NCBI GenBank assembly: GCA_030418545.1
Contig: QAIB01000002.1
Location: 558,001 to 622,000, forward strand
Source of the DNA: Xenophilus aerolatus
GTDB lineage: Bacteria; Pseudomonadota; Gammaproteobacteria; Burkholderiales; Burkholderiaceae_C
Length of the DNA stretch: 64,000 bases
Direction: 5' to 3'
Shown here: positions 34,723 to 42,943 of the stretch, in pieces
Layout: each line of letters opens with the position of its first letter
Numbering within the stretch: position 1 is the stretch's first letter
The notes under the pieces: model-generated
The model's input: only the letters and a program-made list of their open reading frames with translations
Told to the model about the DNA's origin: nothing
Databases searched by the model: none
Made by a program: the position numbers and the translations under genes

Positions 34723-34781
34723 GAGGCGAGCCGCGTCAGCCGGAAATCGGCATTTGCAACAGCCCCGATTGGCGAACGCGG

Positions 34782-34813
34782 AAAAAAGAAAGCCCCGCAA
34801 TAAGTGCGGGGCT
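34782..34813 (-). terminator. Terminator after the gene at 34839-35150
   Basis: AGCCCCGCA / TGCGGGGCT perfect 9-bp stem with a five-base loop, followed on the minus strand by TTCTTTTTT. Confidence 0.88.
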
Positions 34814-34838
34814 GTCAGGAGGATGAGGCGAAACTGGG

Positions 34839-35150
34839 TCAGCGAGGCCTGTCGCCCAGTACATGCTGCTTCCACAGGGCGAATGCCTCGTCCGGTCCCA
34901 GCTCTGCGAGGATGACGATGGGCTGGCCCCGACGGGCACGCAGCGATGCGAAATACGCTGGCCGGTCGGCGATGGCGTTGAGCTTGATGCCCTTTAGGAA
35001 CAGCAACTGGCGGGGGCGAACTTTGGTGGTAACGCAGGCATGATTGCGCTTGTTTGGGGCAAAAGGGCCAGCGAAGCGGGCGGACACGGCCAGAAAACCG
35101 CGACGAACTACTTGTACTTGCCAGGCGAGGCGAACGGGTGACATCAGCAT
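34839..35150 (-). CDS. Small hypothetical protein at the left edge of the metal-resistance block
   Basis: A 103-residue basic protein. The C-terminal half (PAYFASLRARRGQPIVILAE, then LGPDEAFALWKQHVLGDRPR) looks like the other small ICE proteins. The N-terminal half is less convincing, and the upstream DNA lacks the usual leader, so the 5' end may have been replaced when the cadmium block inserted. It has a clear terminator. The start is uncertain. Confidence 0.5.
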   Translation of the reverse strand: MLMSPVRLAWQVQVVRRGFLAVSARFAGPFAPNKRNHACVTTKVRPRQLLFLKGIKLNAIADRPAYFASLRARRGQPIVILAELGPDEAFALWKQHVLGDRPR

Positions 35151-35302
35151 ATCGCTATGCGGTAAAGAAGACCGTCCTAAAGCTTGCAGGATCCCGGCAT
35201 AGCTTCATCATCACCTCTCCGTGACGGCTCATTGGAACGAAAAAGGCCAGCATCGCCGTGATGGACTTTCATAATTGCCAGGTCAACTGGCTTGCGTGCT
35301 GT

Positions 35303-35461
35303 TTATTCACAGCAAGGCATTGCGACGTCGTTGCAGCAATCGCCGCCATCGCAACAGGGCGTTGCAGCAAAAGCGGCGGTGGGCGCTAGCATGAGGGCCA
35401 AGCCGCGGCCGCTCATGCTGGGGGCCGTTCTCTTCAGATTGGTGTCCTGCACCGTGTGCAT
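35303..35461 (-). CDS. Cys-rich exported small peptide of the cadmium operon
   Basis: A 52-residue reading frame 25 bases downstream of lspA on the same strand, with a GGAAA ribosome site upstream. A signal-like stretch (GLALMLAPTAAFAA) is followed by TPCCDGGDCCNDVAMPCCE, three Cys-Cys pairs in 19 residues, and then the stop. This looks like a periplasmic metal-binding peptide. It lies in one unit with cadA and lspA under the CadR promoter. I do not recognise a named family; a CadA-associated thiol buffer is a reasonable guess. Confidence 0.65.
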   Translation of the reverse strand: MHTVQDTNLKRTAPSMSGRGLALMLAPTAAFAATPCCDGGDCCNDVAMPCCE

Positions 35462-35486
35462 TGCGAATTTCCGGATCGTCCCAATG

Positions 35487-35987
35487 TCACTGGGACTCCT
35501 TTGTGGCGGCCGGGTTCTCCACGCTCATGAACGACTGGGCCACCAGCGCGATCGCCCCGCCCACGATGGCCATGTCAGCGATGTTGAAGGCGGGCCAGTG
35601 CCAGCCGTGCAGGTGAAAGTCGATGTAGTCGATAACGTGCCCGCGCGTGGCGCGGTCGAACGCGTTGCCCAATGCGCCGCCCAGAATGAGGCTGTACGAA
35701 AGGCCTTCCGTTTTGCGCAGCGGCCGGGAGAGCAGCCATGCGAGCCATGCCGATATTGCGAACGCGATCGCCAGAAAAAACCACCGCTGCCAGCCGCCCG
35801 CGCCAGCAAGGAAGCTGAACGCCGCGCCGGGATTGAGAGCGTGAACTAGGTTGAAGAATGACGCCACCTCGTGCGACCAACCCAAGGGAGTTGTCGCGTC
35901 AATGTAGCTCTTAGCTGCCTGATCGCCGGCGAATATAACGATCGCGAGTGAGTACCACTGCGTCTTGCGAAGAGATGGTTCATCCAT
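35487..35987 (-). CDS. lspA: Signal peptidase II (lipoprotein signal peptidase), cargo copy
   Basis: A 166-residue inner membrane aspartyl protease with four hydrophobic segments. The catalytic region is GNAFDRATRGHVIDYIDFH and AFNIADMAIV, carrying the two essential Asp residues. It begins three bases after the cadA stop, so it is part of the metal-resistance operon. This pairing is known from lead/cadmium loci (PbrC next to PbrA/CadA), where it is linked to Pb resistance. It is a cargo copy, not the housekeeping ileS-lspA locus. Confidence 0.93.
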   Translation of the reverse strand: MDEPSLRKTQWYSLAIVIFAGDQAAKSYIDATTPLGWSHEVASFFNLVHALNPGAAFSFLAGAGGWQRWFFLAIAFAISAWLAWLLSRPLRKTEGLSYSLILGGALGNAFDRATRGHVIDYIDFHLHGWHWPAFNIADMAIVGGAIALVAQSFMSVENPAATKESQ

Positions 35988-35990
35988 TGT

Positions 35991-38903
35991 TCATGCCGCC
36001 TTGAACTTCAGGAGGCGCAGCCCATTGACGACAACCAAAAGACTTGCCCCCATGTCAGCGAACACAGCCATCCACATGGTGGCATGCCCTGTGAACGTCA
36101 ACGCAAGGAACACCGCCTTGATGCCAAGGGCCAGAACGATGTTCTGCGTGAGGATCGCCGCAGTGCTACGCGACAGCCGGATGAAGGCGGGGATCTTGCG
36201 CAGGTCGTCGTCCATCAGGGCGACGTCGGCTGTTTCGATCGCGGTGTCGGTGCCGGCCGCGCCCATGGCGAAGCCGATGTCGGCACGGGCGAGCGCGGGC
36301 GAATCGTTGATGCCGTCGCCCACCATGCCCACCTGGCCCTCGCCGCCGACCAGGCTTTCGATGGTCTTGAGCTTGTCTTCGGGCAGTTGGTCACCACGGG
36401 CTTCAGAGATTCCGACCTGGGCAGCGATGGCCGCGGCCGTGTGCTGGTTGTCCCCCGTCAGCATCAGCGTGCGCACACCCAGCGCCTGCAGGTCGGCCAC
36501 CGCCTCACGGCTGGTTTCCTTCACGGTGTCGGCCACTGCAAAAATGCCGAGCACGGTCGCATCGTCCATCAGCAGGATCGCTGTCTTGCCTTGGCGCTCC
36601 AGGGTCTCCAGCCGAGCCTGGAGCGTCGCTTCGCTCAGGCCCAGCTCCTGGGCGAGCCTGTGGTTGCCCATGTGCAACATGCGCCCGGCGACGCGGCCGC
36701 GCACGCCGCGGCCAGGCAGCGCCGCGAAGTCGTCGACCTCGTGCAGCGCGATGCCGTCACGGTTCGCCTTGCGGGCGATGGCCTGAGACACAGGATGGTC
36801 CGAGCGTGCCGCGAGGCTTGCGGCCCAGGCGGCAACTTCCTGCGCCTCGCCGATCAGCGGCACGAAGTCGGTCTGCTCGGGCTTGCCATGTGTGAGTGTG
36901 CCGGTCTTGTCCAGGGCCAACGCCTTGAGCTTGCGCCCGCCCTCCAGGTAGACGCCACCCTTGATCAGGATGCCGCGTCGGGCGGCAGCGGCCAAGCCGC
37001 TGACGATGGTGACCGGCGTGGAGATGACCAGAGCGCAGGGGCAGGCGATCACCAGCAGTACCAGGGCCTTGTAGACCCAGTCAAACCATGCGCCGCCGAA
37101 GGCGAGCGGCGGCACGACGGCAACCAGCACGGACACCGCGAACACCGCCGGCGTGTAGACGCGGGCGAACTGGTCGACGAAGCGCTGCGTGGGCGCACGG
37201 CTGCCCTGCGCGGACTCCACGGCATGGATGATGCGCGCGAGCGTCGAGTCGCTGGCGCCTGCGGTCACCTTGTATTCGAAAGAGCCGGTCTCATTGATGG
37301 TTCCGGCGAAGACCTGGTCACCTTCGGCCTTCTCGACGGGCAGGCTCTCGCCGGTGATGGGCGCCTGGTTGATGGCCGATCGACCCGAGGTGATCAGGCC
37401 GTCCAGTGCGATGCGCTCGCCAGGACGCACGCGGACCACCGCGCCCTTTGCGACCTCCTTGGCCGGCAGCTCTGTCCATGAGCCATCGGCCTGCCGCACG
37501 GTCGCGGTCTCGGGCGCCAAGTCCATCAGCCCCCGAATGGCGTTGCGGGCGCGGTCCAGCGACTTCGCCTCGATCACTTCCGCCAACGCGAACAGGAACA
37601 TGACCATGGCGGCCTCCGGCCAGTGGCCGATCGCCATGCCGCCGGTGACCGCGATGGCCATCAGGGCGTTCATGTTCAGGTTGAGGTTCTTCAGCGCGAT
37701 CCAGCCCTTCTTGTAGGTGCTGAGGCCGCCGGTGAAGATCGAAACCAGTGCCAGCACGATCACGGCCCAATGATTGCCGTCGTTGACCCAGTACACGCCT
37801 TCGGCGGCCACCGCCGCAACGCCCGAAACCGCCATCGGCCACCAATTGGTCTTGTGCGCGGCCACCGGGGCATCGCGCGGCTCATCAGTCCTCTGGACCT
37901 CGGCTTCCATGCCCAGCGATTCGATGGCTTCGACTGCCGGCTTGATCGCGTCGGGTGTGTGCCGAACCGTGAGCGTGCGCTGCATCAGGTTGAAATCCAT
38001 TCCCTGCACGCCCGGCATGCCTTGCAGCTTGCCGCGGATCAGACTTTCCTCGGTCGGACAGTCCATCTTCGCGATGCGAAGTACCGTGGTGGCTGTCTGC
38101 ATGTCCTGCCGCGCAGCCTGCATTCCAATGGAAGCAAGCGCCTTCTCGATCGGCGCTGAGGTCGCCAGCGTGTGCTGGACTCCCAGCACACGCTGCATCA
38201 GATTGAAGTCGAGCGCGGTCACACCCGGCAGCTTGCCCAGCCGGTCGCGGATCAGCGCTTCTTCCGTCGGGCAATCCATGTTCTCGATCCGGTACGTCAC
38301 CCGCTCGCCGATCGGCGGCGCGGAAACGGCAGCGGTTGGTTGCTGCTGCAGGGCCGAGGATGGGATCACAGCCGCGGCTTCGATCGGCCCCGTGTGGCCG
38401 AAGGTCTGCTCCTTGGCGCGCATGCCGATCGAGGCCAGGACCTGCTCCATCTGCGCGCGTGCCTGAGCGAGGTGTTTCACCGACAGGGTGCGCTCAGCGA
38501 GGTCGAAGTCGAGGTCCTGAATTCCCTCGACTGCCCCGAGGTGCGAGCGGATGAGTTTCTCCTCGCTCGGGCAGTCCATGTTCTCGATGCGGTAGGTGGT
38601 CGACACGGCGGCGTCTCGGACAGCCTGAGCCTTCATGCCCACCGAATTCAGCGCTTGCTCCAAGGCATCGGCCGAGACTTCGCGGTGCGAAATGGTCAAC
38701 AAACGCTGCGGAAGATCGAACAGGAGCCGCTCGACACCGGGCATGCCCTCCAGCGTTCGCCGCACCAGTGCTTCCTCATTGCGGCAATCCATGTTGCTCA
38801 CGTGGAAAACGGTGGTTTCAGTGCTGGCCTGCTCACTGGCGCACGCCGTCTGTTGGCCATTGCCGCCGGAGCAGGCGCATGGGCTGGAAGGTTCTTTGTT
38901 CAT
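35991..38903 (-). CDS. cadA: Cd/Zn/Pb-translocating P1B-type ATPase CadA with four N-terminal metal domains
   Basis: A 970-residue efflux pump. A Cys-rich start (SSPCACSGG) is followed by four heavy-metal-associated-like domains with Cys40, Cys111, Cys211 and Cys282. Each is in an MDCxxEE motif rather than GMxCxxC. The membrane ion site CPC is at 621-623, phosphorylation motif DKTGT at 665-669, and MVGDGINDSPALA near the C-terminus. The start at 38901-38903 was chosen because the upstream in-frame Met codons fall inside the -10 element of its own promoter. It exports Cd(II), Zn(II) or Pb(II). Confidence 0.95.
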   Translation of the reverse strand: MNKEPSSPCACSGGNGQQTACASEQASTETTVFHVSNMDCRNEEALVRRTLEGMPGVERLLFDLPQRLLTISHREVSADALEQALNSVGMKAQAVRDAAVSTTYRIENMDCPSEEKLIRSHLGAVEGIQDLDFDLAERTLSVKHLAQARAQMEQVLASIGMRAKEQTFGHTGPIEAAAVIPSSALQQQPTAAVSAPPIGERVTYRIENMDCPTEEALIRDRLGKLPGVTALDFNLMQRVLGVQHTLATSAPIEKALASIGMQAARQDMQTATTVLRIAKMDCPTEESLIRGKLQGMPGVQGMDFNLMQRTLTVRHTPDAIKPAVEAIESLGMEAEVQRTDEPRDAPVAAHKTNWWPMAVSGVAAVAAEGVYWVNDGNHWAVIVLALVSIFTGGLSTYKKGWIALKNLNLNMNALMAIAVTGGMAIGHWPEAAMVMFLFALAEVIEAKSLDRARNAIRGLMDLAPETATVRQADGSWTELPAKEVAKGAVVRVRPGERIALDGLITSGRSAINQAPITGESLPVEKAEGDQVFAGTINETGSFEYKVTAGASDSTLARIIHAVESAQGSRAPTQRFVDQFARVYTPAVFAVSVLVAVVPPLAFGGAWFDWVYKALVLLVIACPCALVISTPVTIVSGLAAAARRGILIKGGVYLEGGRKLKALALDKTGTLTHGKPEQTDFVPLIGEAQEVAAWAASLAARSDHPVSQAIARKANRDGIALHEVDDFAALPGRGVRGRVAGRMLHMGNHRLAQELGLSEATLQARLETLERQGKTAILLMDDATVLGIFAVADTVKETSREAVADLQALGVRTLMLTGDNQHTAAAIAAQVGISEARGDQLPEDKLKTIESLVGGEGQVGMVGDGINDSPALARADIGFAMGAAGTDTAIETADVALMDDDLRKIPAFIRLSRSTAAILTQNIVLALGIKAVFLALTFTGHATMWMAVFADMGASLLVVVNGLRLLKFKAA

Positions 38904-38943
38904 AGATCGCTCTTCATTGACAAGGTTTTCCCCGGATGCCATC

Positions 38944-38974
38944 ATTAGAAAACCTCTAGTAGATATAGAGTCAA
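38944..38974 (-). promoter_or_regulatory. CadR/PbrR-type operator-promoter of cadA
   Basis: Minus strand -35 TTGACT (38969-38974) and -10 TCTAAT (38944-38949) with a 19-bp spacer holding the dyad CTCTA-TATCTAC-TAGAG. This is the layout of MerR-family metal promoters. cadR is transcribed divergently. Confidence 0.9.
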
Positions 38975-38994
38975 GTTTTTTATAGGAAGCAACC

Positions 38995-39393
38995 ATGATG
39001 CGGATCGGTGAACTGGGCAAGAAGGCAGATTGCTTGGTGCAGACCGTGCGCTTTTACGAGTCAGAAGGCTTGCTGCCCGAGCCTGCACGTAGCGAGGGCA
39101 ACTTCAGGCTCTATGACGAAGTCCATTTGCAGCGCTTGCTGTTCATCCGCCGCTGCCGGGCGAAGGACATGACGCTGGATGAGATCCGTCAACTGCTGAA
39201 CTTACGGGATCGGCCAGAGTTGGGCTGCGGCGAGGTGAACGCGCTGGTCGACGCTCATATCGCGCAAGTGCGGACCAAGATGAAGGAATTGCGCGCCTTG
39301 GAGCGCGAGTTAATGGATCTGCGACGCTCCTGCGATAGCGCCCGAACCTCGCGCGAGTGCGGCATTCTCAACAGCTTGGCCGAGCCCGCCTGA
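38995..39393 (+). CDS. cadR: Cd(II)/Pb(II)-responsive MerR-family regulator CadR
   Basis: A 132-residue MerR-type protein. The HTH is MRIGELGKKADCLVQTVRFY, and the metal ligands fit CadR/PbrR: Cys78, Cys113 and Cys122 (one less if the second Met is used). Two ATG codons lie in a row at 38995 and 38998; a GGAAG ribosome site serves either. It controls the divergent cadA-lspA unit and perhaps the two similar promoters near 41.7 kb. It has no His-rich tail of the P. putida CadR kind. Confidence 0.93.
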   Translation: MMRIGELGKKADCLVQTVRFYESEGLLPEPARSEGNFRLYDEVHLQRLLFIRRCRAKDMTLDEIRQLLNLRDRPELGCGEVNALVDAHIAQVRTKMKELRALERELMDLRRSCDSARTSRECGILNSLAEPA

Positions 39394-39847
39394 AGCTCGA
39401 GCGTGTCATCGGTGCTGGAAGTGATCGGGTCCAGTTCTGAGAGCCACGTGCCGCGCTCCATCATGCGAAAGCGCGCGATTCTGACGTTTTGAGACGGCGT
39501 GCGACCGAGGGCGTGGCCCACAGGAGCCAGCGCGAGCCGGACGACCTGCGCGCCGCAATCTCCGCCACCTTACGGGTTCTCCAGGCCAGACCGAGCATCG
39601 CGGCGTGGCTGCGCAGGTGCAGGTGCAGGCCAAGGTAGCAGTGCGCCACGACGCGGCCCGACTCATGGGCACGCCACGCAACTCGCGATCGCTTCGCAAG
39701 AAGCCGCAAGGCCCGACTCGCGCAAGAATGCGACGTGGGCAAGATCGTATAGCCAGCAGCGCAAGCGTTTGCCGCTGCTGGCCGGCTCCGGAAGGGATAG
39801 ACAAGCTGCGGGCCGTAGTCCATTGGAAAGTCCATCTTTCTTGAGTG
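39394..39847. other. 454-bp stretch without a convincing gene
   Basis: Open frames exist on both strands but none shows homology I can name or codon character different from its antisense partner. It lies between cadR and the C-terminal piece of the broken sterol-desaturase gene and may be decayed sequence of that gene or its former neighbour. Confidence 0.5.
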
Positions 39848-40144
39848 TCACTCTTTGGCGCCCAGCGTGTGCTTTTGCGACCGGAAAGCGCTGAACAAGT
39901 GGCCCCCGGGCATCCAGAAATCGCCGTAGTTGACTTGGGCGTCTTCGTGCTCACGCTTGTGATGCCAGCGATGGGCTTCAGCCACCCCGATCAACAATCC
40001 CAACGGCCCGACCCGGTATCCCAGATTGGAGTGCTGGAAGGCCAGATGCACGACCAAGAAGCCGAGCCATGCGCCGACGGCCAACCACAGCTTGGAACGC
40101 CGCTACTGGCTCAACGGGGAGTGGAAAGGCCGCCCGCCCTCTAG

Positions 40145-41468
40145 CAGCCTGTTGAAATTCGCCGCGATGATTACGTCCACTGCTTCTGGCAGCAGCGGTC
40201 GCGCTCGTTTACTTCCCGTTTAGGGCACCAATCGATGGAAATAGTCCGATTTGGCGTGCTCCAGGCGCACCTTCCCCGTCAACGCGCTCATGCCATTGAG
40301 CCTGTAGCCAGCAGCTTCGGCAGGCGTACCAGGTTGCTTGCCGCCATGGCCAGCTGGAACAGCGCGTCGACACGCTCAAGTCCGCGTTGCTTCACCTGGC
40401 GCAGGCCTGCCGCCGCCTTGAGCCAGCCGAAGTGGGTTTCGATCCAGGCGCGAATCTTCAGGCTCAGACCATAGCCGGCGTGGCGCGTGGTACGGCCATC
40501 GATGGCGCTGCGCCGACCATTGGTGTTCTGCGCAACATGGGGTGTCACGCCGAGGGCACGACAGGCGGCCACGAAGTCTGCCGTGTCGTAAGCCTTGTCC
40601 GCGGCCAAGGTGCGTCGACGGCGACCACCCAGCTTGCTCAGCATCGCCAGCGCGGCTTCGCGTTCGCCATGGCCACCGGCCAGAGTCACATGAGCACTGC
40701 GCACCAGGCCACTGCGGTGTTCCATCAGCACATGCCCCATGTAACTCAGCTGCGCGCCGGTGTTGTGGCTCTTGCGGTACAGCCGGGCATCCGGATCGCT
40801 GGTCGAGGCGTGGGTGTCGTTGCTGCGCTTGTGCCCCTTGAAGTCCGGCGGGGCATTGCGCGGGCCGGGGCCCGGGTCGTCTGGCGTATCATCCTTGGGA
40901 CGGAAACTCTTCTGAGAGGCCCAGGCTTGCAGCAATGTGCCGTCGACCGAGAAGTGCTCATCCGAGATCAGCCCCTGTTTCTCTGCCAGGCGCACCACCT
41001 CGCTCAGAAATTCGGTGGCCACGGCCTGGGCATTGAGACGGTCACGGTTCTTCGAGAAGACCGAGTGATCCCACACCGGATCATCGATGGCCAAGCCGAC
41101 GAACCAGCGGAACAGCAGGTTGTAGCCCAGTTGCTCCATGAGCATCCGCTCGCTGCGCAGCGAATAGAACAGCTGCAGCAACTGCGCCCGCATCAACTTC
41201 TCGGGGGCAATCGAGGCGCGGCCGGTGTCGGCATACAAGGTGTCGAACAGGGCGCTCATCCGCTGCAGAGCGGTGTCTGCCAGCTTACGGATGGCGCGCA
41301 GGGGGTGAGTCGCTGGCACGAAGTCATCGAGCTTGGCGACAGTGAACAAGGATTCCTGAGTGATATCGGCGCCACGCATGGAAATCGGGGTTCCCGGCAG
41401 ATTGGAGCCGATATCGTAAACCTTACACGGCAAAGTCAGACAGGCCGTAGGCGAATTTCAACAAGCTG
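40145..41468. mobile_element. IS5-family insertion sequence
   Basis: A 1324-bp element. Inverted ends CAGC(C/T)TGTTGAAATTCGCC match at 18 of 19 positions. The element is flanked by CTAG on both sides (40141-40144 and 41469-41472), a 4-bp duplication of the YTAR type used by the IS5 group. It carries one transposase gene and sits in the sterol-desaturase gene. Confidence 0.88.
40288..41433 (-). CDS. IS5-family DDE transposase
   Basis: A 381-residue transposase. The N-terminal region MRGADITQESLFTVAKLDDF and SIAPEKLMRAQLLQLFYSLR is the family helical domain. The catalytic acids lie in HFSVDGTLLQAW (first Asp), TLAADKAYDTADF (second Asp) and IETHFGWLK (Glu), and YREK-like residues are replaced by KAAAGLRQVKQRG. 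It is intact and full-length, so the IS may be active. An internal Met at MRGAD is an alternative start. Confidence 0.92.
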   Translation of the reverse strand: MPCKVYDIGSNLPGTPISMRGADITQESLFTVAKLDDFVPATHPLRAIRKLADTALQRMSALFDTLYADTGRASIAPEKLMRAQLLQLFYSLRSERMLMEQLGYNLLFRWFVGLAIDDPVWDHSVFSKNRDRLNAQAVATEFLSEVVRLAEKQGLISDEHFSVDGTLLQAWASQKSFRPKDDTPDDPGPGPRNAPPDFKGHKRSNDTHASTSDPDARLYRKSHNTGAQLSYMGHVLMEHRSGLVRSAHVTLAGGHGEREAALAMLSKLGGRRRRTLAADKAYDTADFVAACRALGVTPHVAQNTNGRRSAIDGRTTRHAGYGLSLKIRAWIETHFGWLKAAAGLRQVKQRGLERVDALFQLAMAASNLVRLPKLLATGSMA

Positions 41469-41665
41469 CTAGCAAGGCGGCACAAGCGAGCGCGACGATC
41501 ACTGTGAGTAGCTCCGTCGGAAAAGACGGCCGGCCGGTCGCGAGCTCGCCGAAGAGCACAACCGCAGTGGCGCCACGGATCAGTGGATAGCAGCCATACC
41601 GGATGACAGTCGCAATGAAGGGGGCGCATTGGTGCTCATCTGTTCTGTCCTAAAGCTCTGACTGG

Positions 41666-41697
41666 ATTGGAAAACCTTCTAGCTACGGTAGAGTCAA
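41666..41697 (-). promoter_or_regulatory. MerR-type promoter of the broken sterol-desaturase gene
   Basis: Minus strand -35 TTGACT (41692-41697), a 20-bp spacer with TCTACCGTAGCTAGAAGG, and -10 TCCAAT. It closely resembles the cadA promoter (shared TTGACTCTA and GGTTTTC). Confidence 0.75.
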
Positions 41698-41741
41698 GGG
41701 CGTCCGGGAAGACCCTGTGGCAAGTTCGTTGCATCTGCGCC

Positions 41742-41773
41742 TTGACTCTCCAGCCGCTACAGGCTTCAGCATC
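41742..41773 (+). promoter_or_regulatory. MerR-type promoter of the cation diffusion facilitator gene
   Basis: Plus strand TTGACT (41742-41747) followed by CTCCAGCCGCTACAGGCTTC and a weak -10 (CAGCAT or AGCATC, spacer 19-20 bp). It is oriented to the gene at 41797 and is the third TTGACTCT box of this block. Confidence 0.65.
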
Positions 41774-41796
41774 CATCGATTTGGAAGGAACAATGC

Positions 41797-42432
41797 ATGG
41801 CTGAAAACCACAGAAATCACGAAAACGACGAGTTGGGCCGCCTAGATGCGAGCGATGCGAAGGACCGAAAGATTCTTCTGACTGTGTTGCTGATCAACCT
41901 GACGCAGTCCGCCGCCGGCATTGCCCTTGGCATCTGGGCTGGCTCTACGGCGCTGATGGGCGCCGGGTTGGACAACCTCGCCGATGCGTCGGTCTATGCG
42001 GTTAGCCTGTATGCCGTCGGTCGTGCGGCAACGGTCAAGGTGGGCGCGGCCCGCTTGTCGGGTTTCTTGCTAATCGGCCTGGCCGCGCTGCTGCTGTTGG
42101 AAGTCCTACGCCGCTTCGCTGGAGGGGAAGAGCCTGTCGGCCCAGCCATGATGGCCATGGCCGCGCTGAACGCGGCTTTGAACCTAGTGTGCCTCAGACT
42201 ACTGCGCCGCCATCGCGGGGAAGATGTGAACTTCAAGGCGTCAGCGATCTTTACCAGCAACGACTCCATCGTCAATGGTGCGATTGTGCTGTCCGGGGTG
42301 CTGGTGATGGGGTTCGGGTCGAACATCCCGGATCTGGTGCTGGGCGTCATCGTGGCCGCAATCGCAGCGAATGGGGGGCGGGAAATCCTGCGCGAAGCAT
42401 CGGAAACAGCTCGCCGTAAGGCGGGCACATAA
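41797..42432 (+). CDS. Cation diffusion facilitator family transporter
   Basis: A 211-residue protein with about six transmembrane segments and the CDF hallmark in its second helix, GAGLDNLADASVYAVSLYAV, whose Asp and neighbouring residues form the metal site; a later helix carries FTSNDSIVNGAIVLS. A charged N-terminal tail (MAENHRNHENDELGRLDASD) could bind metal. It lacks the usual cytoplasmic C-terminal domain. It is a proton antiporter for Zn(II), Cd(II) or similar metals, presumably complementing CadA. Confidence 0.85.
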   Translation: MAENHRNHENDELGRLDASDAKDRKILLTVLLINLTQSAAGIALGIWAGSTALMGAGLDNLADASVYAVSLYAVGRAATVKVGAARLSGFLLIGLAALLLLEVLRRFAGGEEPVGPAMMAMAALNAALNLVCLRLLRRHRGEDVNFKASAIFTSNDSIVNGAIVLSGVLVMGFGSNIPDLVLGVIVAAIAANGGREILREASETARRKAGT

Positions 42433-42479
42433 GGCATGTTTTCGCCCAGTTCATCCCGAGGTTTACCTCTGCAAAAGAG

Positions 42480-42611
42480 GTAGTCCAGCCTTTGGGCTAC
42501 GGCCTCGGCTGCAGCCGAGCGTACCATTGGCGATGGCCGCGCGATAGGCGGGCATGCCGTTCTCGACCTCCGTCTGCCGTACAGCAGCGGTGCGCAAGGT
42601 TGAGGGTGCAT
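42480..42611 (-). pseudogene. Truncated ICE hypothetical gene at the right edge of the metal block
   Basis: An AGGAGAGACGAC ribosome site precedes an ATG at 42609-42611 (MHPQPCAPLLYG). The protein-like continuation (TEVENGMPAYRAAIANGTLG) is in a different frame, and the sequence then runs into the 3' flank of the CDF gene. This looks like an ICE backbone gene cut and frameshifted when the metal block came in. The family is not known. Confidence 0.35.
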
Positions 42612-42889
42612 GTCGTCTCTCCTGTTCGTGTGGCCCAGGCCAATGGCCGGGCCGGGACGTTGATGGGCAGGAGAATGGCGCCGAAGGCCCAACGGCCTTC
42701 GGCTCGGGAGAAAAGAGGAACCACCCGTGGGCTGATTGGCAGGCCCGGTCGTCGCTAGAACCGTCTGCTCATCAAGCAATCACACCCGGCCCATGTCGTG
42801 GCTGGGGCCGGCATCGTCTGGCGCACATCCGCGCACAAAGGGAGCCCGTTTTTGCACCGGCGGGCACCGGCACCGATTACCGCTGACCA

Positions 42890-42943
42890 CGAAGGGTCTC
42901 CCGGTGGCTCGTGCAGCCTGGCAAGCCACCGGGAGACCCTTCG
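42890..42943. repeat. Perfect 20-bp inverted repeat
   Basis: CGAAGGGTCTCCCGGTGGCT (42890-42909) and its exact reverse complement (42924-42943) are separated by 14 bases. There is no T tract on either side and no flanking gene end closer than 213 bp (topB stop at 43156). It is too long and exact for a usual terminator. Confidence 0.8.

Larger units (their letters stand above)
39848..41640 (-). pseudogene. Sterol desaturase/fatty acid hydroxylase family gene, deleted and split by an IS
   Basis: Upstream of the IS (about 41626 down to 41473) the minus strand encodes a membrane-like segment, PFIATVIRYGCYPLIRGATA to LLTVIVALACAALL. Downstream (40140 to 39848) it encodes AFQHSNLGYRVGPLGLLIGV and the histidine motif HRWHHKREHEDAQVNYGDFW, typical of the C-terminal half of the family. 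The central histidine boxes are missing and a TAG lies near 40108, so the gene is dead. Its promoter (41666-41697) is of the MerR type, so it was part of the metal regulon. Such genes occur in CadR/PbrR-linked clusters. Confidence 0.7.

Noticed and set aside
35487..35987. lspA as a sign of core chromosome
   Set aside because: It is three bases from cadA in a metal operon, without ileS or fkpB; a cargo lspA is known from lead/cadmium loci.
38904..38945. Longer CadA start at the tandem Met codons near 38945
   Set aside because: These codons lie within the -10 region of the CadR-type promoter, so they would not be transcribed with the message.
39406..39954. Minus-strand frames next to cadR as a transposase or hydrolase gene
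   Set aside because: No coherent motif in any frame; best treated as decayed sequence.
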